The notes: generated by a model not told the origin, from the letters alone. Counted from the first letter of the stretch, positions 1 through 8,322 are shown. The stretch is 33,660 nt of DNA from an uncultured bacterium (GCA_945829425.1 CALZUQ010000030.1:1-33660); one strand, 5' to 3'. Translations and numbers: made by a program.

Positions 1-415
1 ACAGGTCAACATAATCGAGGTTCATGCGCTTGAGACTCTGGTCGAGACTCGCCATAAGATACTTGCGCGAGCCCCAGTTGCCGTAGGGGCCGGGCCACAT
101 GTCATATCCTGCCTTGGTGCTTATGAAGAGTTCATCGCGATAAGGCTGGAAGTCATCCCTCATCAGCTTTCCGAAGGTTTCCTCGGCACTGCCGTAGGGA
201 GGGCCGTAGTTGTTGGCAAGGTCAAAGTGGGTCACTCCGTGGTCGAAGGCATAACGGGTGATGTCGCGACTGCGCTGCAAGGAATCCACCGCACCGAAGT
301 TATGCCAGAATCCAAGGCTCACCTCGGGCAGGAGTACTCCACTTCGCCCGCACCGTCTGTACAACATTCCATTGTCGTATCTATTGCTGTCTGCTTTATA
401 CTTTTCTTCTATCAT
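1..415 (-). CDS. aldo/keto reductase, N-terminal part (runs off the window)
   Basis: The reverse strand reads from an ATG at 413-415 to the window edge without a stop, about 138 residues. The translation carries aldo/keto reductase hallmarks: an N-terminal strand with LYRRCGRSG and LPEVSLGFWHNFG, then GVTHFDLANNYGPPYGSAEETFGK (Asp and Tyr of the catalytic tetrad in FDLANNYG), and FISTKAGYDMWPGPYGNWGS with the catalytic Lys region. This pattern fits the YghZ/Kv-beta-like subgroup (L-glyceraldehyde 3-phosphate reductase type), NADPH-dependent cytosolic reductases of aldehydes. An internal ATG (MLYRRCGRSG) at about residue 17 is an alternative start that fits the usual family N-terminus better. 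If it is used, the first 16 codons are leader sequence. The start region lies inside one copy of a duplicated 34-bp segment. The C-terminal half is outside the window. Confidence 0.85.
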   Translation of the reverse strand, partial: MIEEKYKADSNRYDNGMLYRRCGRSGVLLPEVSLGFWHNFGAVDSLQRSRDITRYAFDHGVTHFDLANNYGPPYGSAEETFGKLMRDDFQPYRDELFISTKAGYDMWPGPYGNWGSRKYLMASLDQSLKRMNLDYVDL

Positions 416-543
416 AATATAATGAGTTTCAGGTTTCAAGTTTCAGGTTTCAAGTTTCAGGTTTCAAGTTTCAGGTTTCAAGTTTCAAGTTTCAAGTTTC
501 AGGTTTCAAGTCTGCTTTATACTTTTCTTCTATCATAATATAA
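389..543. repeat. heptanucleotide array between two identical 34-bp direct repeats
   Basis: Bases 389-422 and 510-543 are the same 34 bp (starting gtctgctttatacttttc). Between them, 423-510 is an array of a 7-bp unit that alternates AGGTTTC and AAGTTTC. The left copy of the direct repeat contains the start codon of the aldo/keto reductase. The array therefore falls in the predicted 5' UTR of that gene on the minus strand. The arrangement looks like slippage or duplication of the leader, which can vary in length between strains. Confidence 0.9.
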
Positions 544-559
544 GGTTTAAAAACCGACG

Positions 560-591
560 CAAATATAAGAAAAAATTCCACACTAAACAAA
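560..591 (-). promoter_or_regulatory. Bacteroidetes-type promoter for the aldo/keto reductase
   Basis: On the minus strand, TTTG (588-591) is followed after 20 bp by TATATTTG (560-567), matching the Bacteroidetes primary sigma consensus. The predicted start near 553 gives a leader of about 140 nt that includes the repeat array at 423-510. Confidence 0.7.
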
Positions 592-653
592 TCTGTTGCC
601 AAAAATCAAGGGTAAATGTCAATTATTTATATGTGTTTATGAATAAAAAACAG

Positions 654-661
654 TAATTTTG
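654..661 (+). promoter_or_regulatory. possible promoter (-7 box TAATTTTG) for a short transcript
   Basis: TAATTTTG matches the -7 box TAnnTTTG. No clear TTTG is visible at -33; GTTT near 634-637 is the nearest match. It points into the 668-900 interval, which holds only a small ORF. Confidence 0.4.
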
Positions 662-692
662 CCCAAAATACTAATATAACCCTAAATGTGCT

Positions 693-899
693 ATGTATAA
701 AAGGATTATTTTTCGATGCTTTGTTAATGTTTTACGTATCATCCGTGATGGCGCAATATGCGGAGTGATTTGTATGGAAGTGGTTGATAAAGATGGGGTT
801 ACAATTGGGAAAACAGGCAGAAATGCCGTAACCGCCAGAACATACCTTAATAGGACCGTAAAAAATAATCCGTGCAACTCAATGAGCTGCACGGATTGA
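693..899 (+). CDS. small ORF, 68 codons, function unknown
   Basis: This short open frame follows a TAnnTTTG-type box at 654-661. The product starts MYKRIIFRCFVNVLRI and contains VDKDGVTIGKTGRNAVTARTYLNRT. I recognise no family. Its last ten codons run through the hairpin at 867-897, which also looks like the dnaK terminator on the other strand, so the 3' end would be constrained by that structure. An inner ATG (MEVVDKDGV) gives about 41 codons. The stretch 544-954 holds nothing else but the promoter and terminator sites listed. It may be a real small protein, a small RNA or noise. Confidence 0.25.
   Translation: MYKRIIFRCFVNVLRIIRDGAICGVICMEVVDKDGVTIGKTGRNAVTARTYLNRTVKNNPCNSMSCTD
857..897 (-). 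terminator. dnaK terminator
   Basis: Arms AATCCGTGCA (867-876) and TGCACGGATT (888-897) form a perfect 10-bp stem, with a small inner CTC/GAG stem. On the minus strand the hairpin is followed by ATTATTTTTTAC, a U-tract. It lies about 60 bp past the dnaK stop. A second, AT-richer hairpin (924-930 with 944-950, AAGGTGA/TCACCTT) sits between it and the stop. Confidence 0.75.
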
Positions 900-954
900 T
901 AATAAAAACTATTTTTATTCTTTAAGGTGATTCTGGTTAATTCTCACCTTGTCA

Positions 955-2868
955 TTATTTTATTTCCTCGAAGTCTGCATCTTGAGCGTCGCTGCTGCCA
1001 GACTGTGCTCCGCCGTTAGGCTGCTGTCCACCGTTGAAGCCCTGTGCTCCAGGCTGTGGTCCTGCCTGCTGAGCACCTGCCTGAGCCTGGTACATCTTCT
1101 GTGCGGCGTTGTTAAGCTCTGCAATGGCAGCGTCGATTGCTGCGAGGTCCTGCGCCTTGTGTGCGTCCTTCAGCTTGTTTACCGCACCCTCTACCTCTGC
1201 CTTTACGTCAGCAGGGAGCTTGTCGCCCGACTCCTTCAGCATGTTCTCCGTCTGGAAAATCATTGAGTCAGCCTGGTTGAGCTTGTCAATCTTCTCACGC
1301 TCCTTCTTGTCTGCATCAGCATTAGCCTCTGCCTCAGCCTTCATGCGCTCTATGTCCTCCTTAGAAAGCCCAGAGGAAGCCTCTATGCGTATTGACTGCT
1401 CCTTGCCTGTCGCCTTGTCCTTAGCCGAAACTGAGAGTATACCGTTAGCGTCGATGTCGAAGGTCACTTCGATCTGTGGCACTCCACGGCGTGCCGGTGC
1501 TATGCCTTCAAGGTTGAAGTTGCCTATAGACTTATTCTGAGCTGCCATAGGACGCTCGCCCTGAAGAACGTGTATTGTCACGGCTGTCTGGTTGTCAGCA
1601 GCTGTTGAGAACACCTCTGACTTTTTGCAAGGTATGGTAGAGTTTGCGTCGATAAGCTTTGTCATCACGCCACCCATGGTCTCGATGCCAAGGGTAAGAG
1701 GAGTAACGTCGAGAAGCACGATGTCCTGTCCGGCGTCGCCGGCGAGGATAGCACCCTGTATTGCTGCTCCGACAGCAACCACCTCGTCAGGGTTGACACC
1801 CTTTGAAGGCTCCTTGCCGAAATAGTTCTTTACGAGAGTCTGTACGGCAGGTATACGGCTTGAACCGCCAACGAGTATCACCTCGTCGATGTCGGATGTA
1901 GAGATATGTGCGTCACGTACGGCGTTCTGGCAAGGTACGAGACATGCCTGTATGAGGTTGTGTGCGAGCTGTTCGAACTGTGAGCGTGTAAGAGTCTTCA
2001 CGAGGTGCTTAGGCACTCCGCCTTCTGCTGAGATATACGGAAGGTTTATCTCTGTTGATGTAGAGCTTGAGAGTTCAATCTTAGCCTTCTCGGCAGCCTC
2101 TTTGAGTCGCTGCATGGCCATAGGGTCTTTTGTGAGGTCTATGCCCTCTTCAGCCTTGAAACCGTTGGCGAGCCAGTCGATGATAACCTGGTCGAAGTCG
2201 TCACCTCCGAGGTGTGTGTCACCGTTTGTTGAAAGCACCTCGAATACTCCACCTCCAAATTCGAGAATAGAGATATCGAATGTTCCGCCACCGAGGTCGA
2301 AGACAGCTATCTTCATGTCCTTGTTTGCCTTGTCGACGCCGTAAGCGAGAGCTGCTGCTGTCGGCTCGTTGACGATACGCATAACCTCCAGACCTGCTAT
2401 CTGTCCTGCCTCTTTCGTTGCCTGACGCTGTGAGTCAGAGAAGTATGCCGGAACAGTTATGACAGCCTGGGTCACTTCCTGTCCGAGGTAGTCCTCAGCT
2501 GTTTTCTTCATTTTCTGGAGCACCATAGCAGAAATCTCCTGTGGAGTATATTTCTTTCCCTCAATGTCAACGCGTGGCATTCCGCCTTCGTTTACTACGG
2601 GGTATGGCATTCGTGACACCTCTTTCTCTGTCTGTGCGTATGTCTCGCCCATGAAGCGCTTTATGGAGTAAACGGTTTTCTTCGGGTTTGTTATGGCCTG
2701 TCGTTTTGCCGGGTCTCCCACCTTACGCTCTCCGTTGTCGGCGAATCCTATTACCGACGGTGTTGTGCGTTTGCCCTCGGAGTTGGCAATTACTACTGGC
2801 TCGTTGCCCTCAAATACGGCAACACAAGAGTTTGTTGTACCAAGGTCGATACCGATAATCTTTCCCAT
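955..2868 (-). CDS. dnaK: chaperone DnaK (Hsp70)
   Basis: This 637-residue protein is the standard bacterial DnaK, an ATP-driven chaperone that works with DnaJ and GrpE in the cytosol. Visible hallmarks are the N-terminal nucleotide-binding signature [16 protein letters not shown] (residues 5-20), the second signature [13 protein letters not shown] near 195, the third [14 protein letters not shown] near 335, the linker [15 protein letters not shown] before the substrate-binding domain, and a Gly/Gln-rich tail ending [11 protein letters not shown]. Length and ends match the family. The start has AAAGGA about 8 nt upstream. No dnaJ or grpE is adjacent. No CIRCE element (TTAGCACTC-N9-GAGTGCTAA) is visible upstream, so HrcA control is not supported; the leader contains a stem-loop instead. 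Confidence 0.98.
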   Translation of the reverse strand: MGKIIGIDLGTTNSCVAVFEGNEPVVIANSEGKRTTPSVIGFADNGERKVGDPAKRQAITNPKKTVYSIKRFMGETYAQTEKEVSRMPYPVVNEGGMPRVDIEGKKYTPQEISAMVLQKMKKTAEDYLGQEVTQAVITVPAYFSDSQRQATKEAGQIAGLEVMRIVNEPTAAALAYGVDKANKDMKIAVFDLGGGTFDISILEFGGGVFEVLSTNGDTHLGGDDFDQVIIDWLANGFKAEEGIDLTKDPMAMQRLKEAAEKAKIELSSSTSTEINLPYISAEGGVPKHLVKTLTRSQFEQLAHNLIQACLVPCQNAVRDAHISTSDIDEVILVGGSSRIPAVQTLVKNYFGKEPSKGVNPDEVVAVGAAIQGAILAGDAGQDIVLLDVTPLTLGIETMGGVMTKLIDANSTIPCKKSEVFSTAADNQTAVTIHVLQGERPMAAQNKSIGNFNLEGIAPARRGVPQIEVTFDIDANGILSVSAKDKATGKEQSIRIEASSGLSKEDIERMKAEAEANADADKKEREKIDKLNQADSMIFQTENMLKESGDKLPADVKAEVEGAVNKLKDAHKAQDLAAIDAAIAELNNAAQKMYQAQAGAQQAGPQPGAQGFNGGQQPNGGAQSGSSDAQDADFEEIK

Positions 2869-2924
2869 TGTTTGTTTCCTTTCTATTCTTTATTGTTATT
2901 ATTATTTTTTTTCTTTCAAATAAT

Positions 2925-2950
2925 GCGGCAGGATTTATAGTTCCTGCTGC
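2925..2950 (-). other. stem-loop in the dnaK 5' UTR
   Basis: GCGGCAGGA (2925-2933) and TCCTGCTGC (2942-2950) pair over nine positions, one of them G-U, around an 8-nt loop. It lies about 55 nt upstream of the dnaK ATG, and an A/T-rich stretch separates the two. It is not followed by a minus-strand U-tract, so a role in mRNA stability or temperature sensing is more likely than termination. That role is inferred. Confidence 0.5.
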
Positions 2951-2978
2951 TCCACCCGTTATTCAGCAACGACTATGC

Positions 2979-3032
2979 CAAAAATAGAACTGTGACAGAA
3001 GTCTGCCATAATGTCATACTTCTGCCACAGTT
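2979..3032 (-). terminator. ald terminator overlapping a possible dnaK promoter box
   Basis: Arms at 2988-3002 and 3018-3032 (AACTGTGRCAGAAGT type) give a 15-bp stem on the minus strand with one G-U and a 15-nt loop, followed by CTATTTTTGG. It sits just after the ald stop and would end that transcript. The T-run is also TATTTTTG (2979-2986), a match to the -7 box, so the dnaK promoter may overlap the ald terminator. No TTTG was seen at the expected -33 position. Confidence 0.65.
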
Positions 3033-3059
3033 TATGTGTGGATTATGTAGGAACCTGCC

Positions 3060-4145
3060 TTATAGTCCGAAGAGGTCTGCGATAGCCTTATATACTACTT
3101 TTCCTTCTACGATGTTCAGTCCTCGTTGTAATGCCGGGTCGTCCTGACATGCTTTCTCCCAGCCTTTGTCGGCAAGTGCGAGTGCATAGCGCAGTGTAGC
3201 GTTGGTCAAAGCCCATGTTGAAGTGTTTGGCACAGCTCCCGGTATGTTTGCTACGGCATAGTGCACTATTCCGTCGATGATATATGTCGGTTCGGAATGT
3301 GTGGTAGGGTGGGAGGTTTCGAAACATCCGCCCTGATCTATTGCCACGTCCACGAGTACAGTCCCCGGCTCCATGAGGTGTAACATGTCCTTTGTTATTA
3401 GATGAGGCGCTTTGTCTCCCGGCACGAGCACCGAGCCCACCACGATATCTACGTCATGCAGTTCCTGCTCGATGTTGTGACGTGAAGAATATAGAGTATC
3501 TACGTTTGGTGGCATCTCTAATGACAGCTGTCTAAGTCTTGGCAATGAGATGTCTGCAATTATGACGTTAGCCCCCATACCTGCCGCAACACGTGCCGCA
3601 GCCTGTCCTACTATTCCTCCGCCGAGCACGAGCACCTTGGCAGGCTTTACTCCCGGCACTCCGCATATCAGTTTTCCTTTTCCGCCTTTTGTCTTCTGGA
3701 GATAGTAAGCTCCATTTATCGTCGCCATACGGCCAGCCACTTCGCTCATTGGCACGAGGAGTGGCAGAGAGCCGTCAGCGAGTTGCACTGTCTCGTATGC
3801 GAGACATACCGCTCCGCTTTTTATCATGGCTTCTGTCAGTTCGCGGTCGCACGCGAAATGGAAGTATGTGAACACGAGCTGTCCTTTCTTTATCAGCGGA
3901 TACTCCTGTTTTATTGGTTCCTTCACCTTGATTATCATGTCGGCTACGGCATACGTCTCCTCTATGGTGGGCAGTATGGTTGCTCCAACGGCAGCGTACG
4001 CCTCGTCTTTGAAGCCGCTGTTCTCTCCTGCTGTGTGCTGTACGTAGACCTCATGCCCGTGCTTTATCAGTTCTGCTACTCCTGCCGGTGTCATGCCTAC
4101 ACGACTCTCATTGTTCTTGATTTCTTTTGGAATACCGATTTTCAT
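3060..4145 (-). CDS. ald: alanine dehydrogenase
   Basis: NAD-dependent alanine dehydrogenase interconverts L-alanine with pyruvate and ammonium. The 361-residue length is close to the family norm of about 370. The N-terminus MKIGIPKEIKNNESRVGMTPAGV is the AlaDH/PNT signature. VKEPI near residue 74 and YFHFAC near 96 carry the substrate Lys and catalytic His. The Rossmann motif VLVLGGGIVGQAAARVAAGMGANV lies near 169-192, the acid region is VDVAIDQGG, and the C-terminal signature is YAVANIPGAVP. A strong AAGGAGG stands 6 nt before the ATG, unusual among the genes here. The gene has its own promoter (4272-4302) and a structured leader (4189-4261) shared with two other genes in the window. It is probably monocistronic, with a terminator at 2988-3032. 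Confidence 0.96.
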   Translation of the reverse strand: MKIGIPKEIKNNESRVGMTPAGVAELIKHGHEVYVQHTAGENSGFKDEAYAAVGATILPTIEETYAVADMIIKVKEPIKQEYPLIKKGQLVFTYFHFACDRELTEAMIKSGAVCLAYETVQLADGSLPLLVPMSEVAGRMATINGAYYLQKTKGGKGKLICGVPGVKPAKVLVLGGGIVGQAAARVAAGMGANVIIADISLPRLRQLSLEMPPNVDTLYSSRHNIEQELHDVDIVVGSVLVPGDKAPHLITKDMLHLMEPGTVLVDVAIDQGGCFETSHPTTHSEPTYIIDGIVHYAVANIPGAVPNTSTWALTNATLRYALALADKGWEKACQDDPALQRGLNIVEGKVVYKAIADLFGL

Positions 4146-4188
4146 GATGCCTCCTTTGTTTTAGGTTTTTCGATAGTTAAGGTAGGTT

Positions 4189-4261
4189 GACTATAGGTGA
4201 GAGACTTGTCCTACGGACCTACTGCCCAAAAGGAAGTAATTAATGGGACTTGCCTATAATC
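4189..4261 (-). promoter_or_regulatory. candidate structured leader RNA, copy A (ald)
   Basis: The element begins about 5 nt from the predicted ald transcription start. The closing stem GATTATAGG (4253-4261) pairs with CCTATAGTC (4189-4197), nine pairs with one G-U. Inside it, TCCT pairs with AGGA (4231-4234 with 4209-4212). The core GACAAGTCT (minus strand, 4202-4210) is identical to copies B (21315-21373) and C (30961-31070). The minus-strand segment ATTAATTACTTCC is also shared with B. It resembles no riboswitch class I can name. Confidence 0.6.
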
Positions 4262-4271
4262 TTTGTCGGTG

Positions 4272-4302
4272 CAAATATATTTATTTTTTGTAATGTTGCA
4301 AG
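4272..4302 (-). promoter_or_regulatory. ald promoter
   Basis: On the minus strand CTTG (4299-4302), a 19-bp spacer and TATATTTG (4272-4279) match the Bacteroidetes consensus. The start near 4266 gives a 120-nt leader. Confidence 0.7.
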
Positions 4303-4346
4303 CGTAAAGGCGGATAATTTAATTATAATTAACAGGGTGAGGACAT

Positions 4347-4377
4347 AAAAAAAGGATGTGTCATGACTGACACATCC
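4347..4377 (-). terminator. intrinsic terminator after tRNA-Gln
   Basis: GGATGTGTCA (4354-4363) and TGACACATCC (4368-4377) form a perfect 10-bp stem with a 4-nt loop. Seven Ts follow on the minus strand (4347-4353), right behind the tRNA. Confidence 0.9.
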
Positions 4378-4382
4378 TTGGT

Positions 4383-4452
4383 TGGGGTATCCGGACTCGA
4401 ACCAGAAAAGGCAGGACCAGAATCTGCAGTGTTACCATTACACCATACCCCA
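4383..4452 (-). tRNA. tRNA-Gln (anticodon CTG)
   Basis: The minus strand folds as a cloverleaf. The acceptor arms are TGGGGTA and TACCCCA, and the D-arm is GTGTAATGGTAACAC. The anticodon loop TTCTGGT has CTG at positions 34-36. The T-arm is TCTGG-TTCGAGT-CCGGA. The acceptor identity (U1, GGGG/CCCC) matches bacterial tRNA-Gln. CCA is not encoded; the next bases are ACC. The last pair of the anticodon stem is an A-C mismatch. The length is 70 nt. Confidence 0.92.
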
Positions 4453-4525
4453 ATATGTTTCACCTTTTGTTCGGTGGCAATTCGTGTTTTTCTCTCTCGA
4501 AATCCTTATTTCCGAATTGCGAGTG

Positions 4526-4557
4526 CAAAGTTACGTACTTTTTTTTATTCCTCCAAA
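4526..4557 (-). promoter_or_regulatory. tRNA-Gln promoter
   Basis: TTTG (4554-4557), a 20-bp spacer and TAACTTTG (4526-4533) on the minus strand are a full consensus match about 75 bp upstream of the tRNA. Confidence 0.75.
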
Positions 4558-4680
4558 CATTTTCGGCGTTTTTTTTCATAAAACCTTCATTTTTGTACTT
4601 CTGGCATGTTTTTTGATATGATATTACTAAAAAAAACACAAAAAAGAGTGTCCTTTAGATATCAATTGAAATAAATGCAG

Positions 4681-4688
4681 TAACTTTG
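4681..4688 (+). promoter_or_regulatory. promoter -7 box for rsfS-ftsH-cdsA-lpxB
   Basis: TAACTTTG is a strong -7 match about 100 bp before rsfS. The -33 region is weak (TTTA at 4654-4657). It is back-to-back with the tRNA promoter. Confidence 0.6.
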
Positions 4689-4787
4689 CATGGTGTTAGC
4701 GTATTAGGGTGAAAAAACGATTAGTATATACATTTTGACGGTGGGAATAAACAGACCCCACCATAATAATATAATAAGGTGTAAAAA

Positions 4788-5150
4788 ATGACAGAAGAAA
4801 TAAGAACATTAGTTGACAAGGTAGTTGAAGCCGTTCAGGACAAGAAGGGACGCGACATTACGGTTATAGACCTCAGTGGAATAGACGGATGTATTACAAA
4901 AGCCTTTGTGATATGCGAGGGTGGTTCTCCGAGCCAGATAGAAGCTATTGCTGACTCTGTCAGCGAGAAGGTGCGCATAGACCTTGGCGATAAGCCCAGC
5001 AAGGTTGCTGGTTTGGAAAACTGTGTTTGGGTTGCTATAGACTATATAGACATCATGGTGCATATCTTCGTTCCTGAAGCCCGCGACCATTATGACCTTG
5101 AGCACCTTTGGGCTGACGCTCCGAGCGAGCTTGTCCCCAATCTTGACTGA
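4788..5150 (+). CDS. rsfS: ribosome silencing factor RsfS
   Basis: This 120-residue protein is the RsfS/Iojap/YbeB family, which binds uL14 on the 50S subunit and blocks joining with 30S when nutrients are low. The family core is visible: DLSGIDGCITKAFVICEGGSPSQIEAIADSV, then the C-terminal block DIMVHIFVPEARDHYDLEHLWADA (the RxxYxLExLW signature). Length is normal. It is the first gene of a plus-strand run into ftsH. The gap to the ftsH start used here (5269) holds two small overlapping hairpins: GACGG/CCGTC, and CGTCGT/ACGACG around 5197-5222. Confidence 0.96.
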   Translation: MTEEIRTLVDKVVEAVQDKKGRDITVIDLSGIDGCITKAFVICEGGSPSQIEAIADSVSEKVRIDLGDKPSKVAGLENCVWVAIDYIDIMVHIFVPEARDHYDLEHLWADAPSELVPNLD

Positions 5151-5268
5151 TTGACGTAGGGCATCTTCTTTGCCCGCCTCTTTTTTGATGACGGTTTTCT
5201 TCCGTCGTATTGTCCACGACGGTGATTTCCTGCCAAAGAAACGACAACAAAAGCATAGCAACGAAATA

Positions 5269-7269
5269 ATGTCACAACAACAATCTCCAGGGCATCCGCA
5301 ACGTAACGACAACGGACCGAAGATGCCCAAGTTTAATATGAACTGGCTGTATACCATCATTATTCTGGTGTTAGCCTATATGTTTTTCACAGGAGGAGGA
5401 AGCATTGGAAAGCAAGCCTCTACGGAAGCCACATACAGCGATTTTAAGAAATTCGTAGCCCACGGCTACGCCACCAAGGTGGTAATAAACAAGCGGGACT
5501 CGGAGCTGAAGATGTATGTCAAGCCCGAACATATCCGCAAGGTTTTCAACAGCAGTGCCAAGCAGGTAGGGCCTAATCCATACGTCCGTGTGAACTATGG
5601 CTCCGTCGATCAGGTTGAGGAGTTTCTGGACGCACAGACGGAGGCGAAGAAATTCAGCGGAGCCTTAGACTATGAGGTCTCCTCGTCCGGCTTCTGGGAT
5701 GTTCTTCTCAGCTTTGGTCCTACCGTGATATTCATTGCGATATGGTTCTTCCTGATATACCGCATGAGCGGCGGCATGGGTAAAGGCGGCGGCATGGGTG
5801 GCATCTTCAGTGTCGGCAAGAGCAAAGCTCAGGAATACGGTAAGGACAACCTCCATGACGTGACGTTCAAGGATGTGGCAGGTCAGGAAGGTGCCAAGCA
5901 GGAGGTTCAGGAGATTGTAGAGTTTCTGAAAAACCCCAAGAAATATACCGACCTTGGAGGTAAGATACCTAAGGGCGCACTGCTTGTAGGTCCTCCGGGA
6001 ACAGGTAAGACACTTCTTGCGAAAGCCGTGGCAGGCGAGGCCGGTGTGCCGTTTTTCTCTATGTCCGGCTCCGACTTCGTGGAGATGTTCGTCGGTGTGG
6101 GAGCATCACGTGTCAGAGACCTTTTTAATAAGGCGAAGTCTAAGGCTCCGAGCATCATCTTCATTGATGAGATTGATGCTGTAGGCCGTGCTCGCAGCAG
6201 TCATCCCGGCATGGGTGGAAACGACGAACGTGAGAATACCCTTAACGCCCTTCTTACCGAGATGGACGGCTTTGGTACGAACTCCGGAGTCATTATCCTT
6301 GCAGCCACCAACCGTGTCGACATGCTTGACAAAGCCCTTCTCCGCGCCGGACGTTTTGACCGTGAGATACATGTTGAGCTTCCCGACCTCAACGAGCGTA
6401 AAGCCATTTTCGGAGTTCATCTGCGTCCTATCAAGACTGACGCTGACCTCAACGTAGAGTTTCTCGCCCGTCAGACCCCAGGCTTCTCTGGTGCAGACAT
6501 CGCCAATGTCTGTAATGAAGCAGCACTTATCGCTGCACGTGCCGACAAGAGTTTCGTCTCACAGCAGGATTTTCTTTCGGCAGTAGACCGCATCATTGGC
6601 GGTCTTGAGAAGAAGACGAAGGTTATGACAGCCGAAGAGAAGCGAGCCATAGCTTACCATGAGGCGGGCCATGCCACGATCAGCTGGTTCTGTCAGTATG
6701 CCAATCCTCTTGTGAAGGTTACCATAGTGCCACGCGGAAGAGCCCTTGGTGCAGCATGGTATCTCCCTGAAGAGCGTCAGATAACCACCAAGGATGCCAT
6801 GCTCGACGAGATGTGCGCCCTGCTTGGTGGTCGTGCTGCAGAGGACGTGTTCCTCGGTCGTATCTCCACAGGTGCCATCAACGACCTTGAGCGTTGCACC
6901 AAGACAGCCTATTCGATGGTGGCGTATGCCGGCATGAGCGACACACTTCCAAACCTCTGCTACTATAATCAGGAATACAGTTTCTCAAAACCCTATTCCG
7001 ACACTACGGCACAGCAGATAGACCAGGAAGTGCTTAAGATGATAAATGTTCAGTACCAGCGTGCCAAGAGTCTCCTTGAAGAGCATCGTGAGGGACACAA
7101 TGCACTGGCTCAGCTGCTTATAGACCGTGAGGTGATTTTCGCAGAAGACGTAGAGCGTATCTTCGGCAAACGCCCATGGACAAGCCGTTCTGAGGAAATC
7201 CTGCAAGACGAGCAGCCAAAGGACAATGGCATGGAAGAAGGCAGTCCTTCTGGCATGTCTCTGTCATGA
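5269..7269 (+). CDS. ftsH: ATP-dependent zinc metalloprotease FtsH
   Basis: FtsH degrades damaged membrane proteins and short-lived regulators at the inner membrane. From the chosen start ([11 protein letters not shown], 666 residues) the order is: a transmembrane segment at about 27-40, a periplasmic domain, a second segment at about 148-165, and a Gly/Met-rich linker. Then come Walker A GPPGTGKT (241-248), Walker B IIFIDEID (296-303), the second region of homology [20 protein letters not shown] (346-365), and the zinc site HEAGH (464-468). The frame is open 99 bp further upstream. That extension (MPASFLMTVFF) would overlay leader hairpins and is atypical for the family, so 5269 is preferred. 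Confidence 0.97.
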   Translation: MSQQQSPGHPQRNDNGPKMPKFNMNWLYTIIILVLAYMFFTGGGSIGKQASTEATYSDFKKFVAHGYATKVVINKRDSELKMYVKPEHIRKVFNSSAKQVGPNPYVRVNYGSVDQVEEFLDAQTEAKKFSGALDYEVSSSGFWDVLLSFGPTVIFIAIWFFLIYRMSGGMGKGGGMGGIFSVGKSKAQEYGKDNLHDVTFKDVAGQEGAKQEVQEIVEFLKNPKKYTDLGGKIPKGALLVGPPGTGKTLLAKAVAGEAGVPFFSMSGSDFVEMFVGVGASRVRDLFNKAKSKAPSIIFIDEIDAVGRARSSHPGMGGNDERENTLNALLTEMDGFGTNSGVIILAATNRVDMLDKALLRAGRFDREIHVELPDLNERKAIFGVHLRPIKTDADLNVEFLARQTPGFSGADIANVCNEAALIAARADKSFVSQQDFLSAVDRIIGGLEKKTKVMTAEEKRAIAYHEAGHATISWFCQYANPLVKVTIVPRGRALGAAWYLPEERQITTKDAMLDEMCALLGGRAAEDVFLGRISTGAINDLERCTKTAYSMVAYAGMSDTLPNLCYYNQEYSFSKPYSDTTAQQIDQEVLKMINVQYQRAKSLLEEHREGHNALAQLLIDREVIFAEDVERIFGKRPWTSRSEEILQDEQPKDNGMEEGSPSGMSLS

Positions 7270-7316
7270 CGATATTCCAGCGGGGGAGCAGTGTCTTTCC
7301 TGCCTGCCTCCGGCAC

Positions 7317-7342
7317 CTGCCATCGCACACCTCCGATGGCAG
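7317..7342 (+). other. stem-loop between ftsH and cdsA
   Basis: CTGCCATCG (7317-7325) and CGATGGCAG (7334-7342) make a perfect 9-bp stem with an 8-nt loop in the 124-bp gap. No U-tract follows. It may be an RNA-processing or stability element, or a weak partial terminator within the operon. Confidence 0.5.
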
Positions 7343-7393
7343 GGCCGTTATCTATACATCTCTTTCACACCGCCATCAGGTTTATAAAGCCTT

Positions 7394-8299
7394 ATGGCAA
7401 GCGAAAAACTACCTGACAATACTATGAGTGAAAAAAAGAAAAACTTTATTGTGCGTGCTATCACGGGAGCTTTTTTTGTTGCTATCATGGTGACAGGAAT
7501 GTTGCGCCCTATAGCTATGGTGACTCTCTTCGCAGCCATTACGGGTGCCACGGTATGGGAGTATACAGGTCTTGTCAACTCTTATGTCGATAAGATTTCT
7601 GTCAATCGCTTTATATCTACAGCCGCCTCCGTATTCCTTTTCCTTGCCATGGCAGCATACTGCAGCGGTATGTCAACGGCAGAGGTCTTTATTCCATACC
7701 TCCTTACTATAGTGTATCTCTTCGTCAGCGAGTTGTACACAGGAAATGAAAATCCCCTTGGCGACTGGGCGTACACCATGCTTGGCCAGATGTATATCGC
7801 CCTTCCTTTCTCCACAATCAATATCCTTGCCTTCCAGAACGCTTCCGGCATAGTTACCTTCAGCACTCTCATGCCCCTCAGCGTCTTCCTTTTCCTCTGG
7901 ATGAACGACACGGGTGCCTACTGTACCGGCTCTCTCTTTGGCAGGCATAAGCTCTTTCCGCGCATTTCTCCGGGAAAGTCATGGGAGGGCAGCATTGGCG
8001 GAGGTATCTTTGTCATGCTCCTTGGTGGTGCGATAGGGTGGTACACCTTTGATGCCACGTCAGGAGAAGATCTTACGCTTGCCGTCCTGAAATGGGTCGG
8101 AATGGGTGTCGTAGTGGCTTTCTTCGGCACCTGGGGCGACCTTGTGGAGTCGCTTATAAAGCGCACGATAGGCATCAAGGACAGCGGCAATGTCCTTCCT
8201 GGTCATGGCGGTATGCTTGACCGTTTTGACTCCTCGCTCATGGCTATCCCCGCTTGTGTCATATATCTCTATGCCTTGCAATATGCCATGTCGGCATAA
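7394..8299 (+). CDS. cdsA: phosphatidate cytidylyltransferase
   Basis: CdsA makes CDP-diacylglycerol from phosphatidic acid and CTP, the branch point of phospholipid synthesis, in the inner membrane. The 301-residue protein is hydrophobic, with about eight membrane segments. It carries the cytidylyltransferase signature toward the C-terminus: FGTWGDLVESLIKRTIGIKD followed by SGNVLPGHGGMLDRFDS. The motif SPGKSWEGSIGG near residue 195 is also family-typical. An inner ATG at 7424 (MSEKKKNFIVRAITGAFF) gives a 291-residue form and is an equally plausible start. lpxB begins 23 bp after the stop, so the two are probably co-transcribed. Confidence 0.95.
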   Translation: MASEKLPDNTMSEKKKNFIVRAITGAFFVAIMVTGMLRPIAMVTLFAAITGATVWEYTGLVNSYVDKISVNRFISTAASVFLFLAMAAYCSGMSTAEVFIPYLLTIVYLFVSELYTGNENPLGDWAYTMLGQMYIALPFSTINILAFQNASGIVTFSTLMPLSVFLFLWMNDTGAYCTGSLFGRHKLFPRISPGKSWEGSIGGGIFVMLLGGAIGWYTFDATSGEDLTLAVLKWVGMGVVVAFFGTWGDLVESLIKRTIGIKDSGNVLPGHGGMLDRFDSSLMAIPACVIYLYALQYAMSA

Positions 8300-8322
8300 T
8301 GCTTTTGACCCCTTCGCTTGCT

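Noticed and set aside
423..510. Repeat array that might be taken for a CRISPR
   Set aside because: The unit is 7 bp, with no unique spacers and no cas genes nearby.
2869..3059. CIRCE operator before dnaK
   Set aside because: The 9-9-9 TTAGCACTC/GAGTGCTAA pattern is absent; the visible inverted repeats are of other sequence.
5170..5268. N-terminal extension of FtsH
   Set aside because: The extra 33 codons are not family-like and cover leader hairpins; the ATG at 5269 fits the usual N-terminus.
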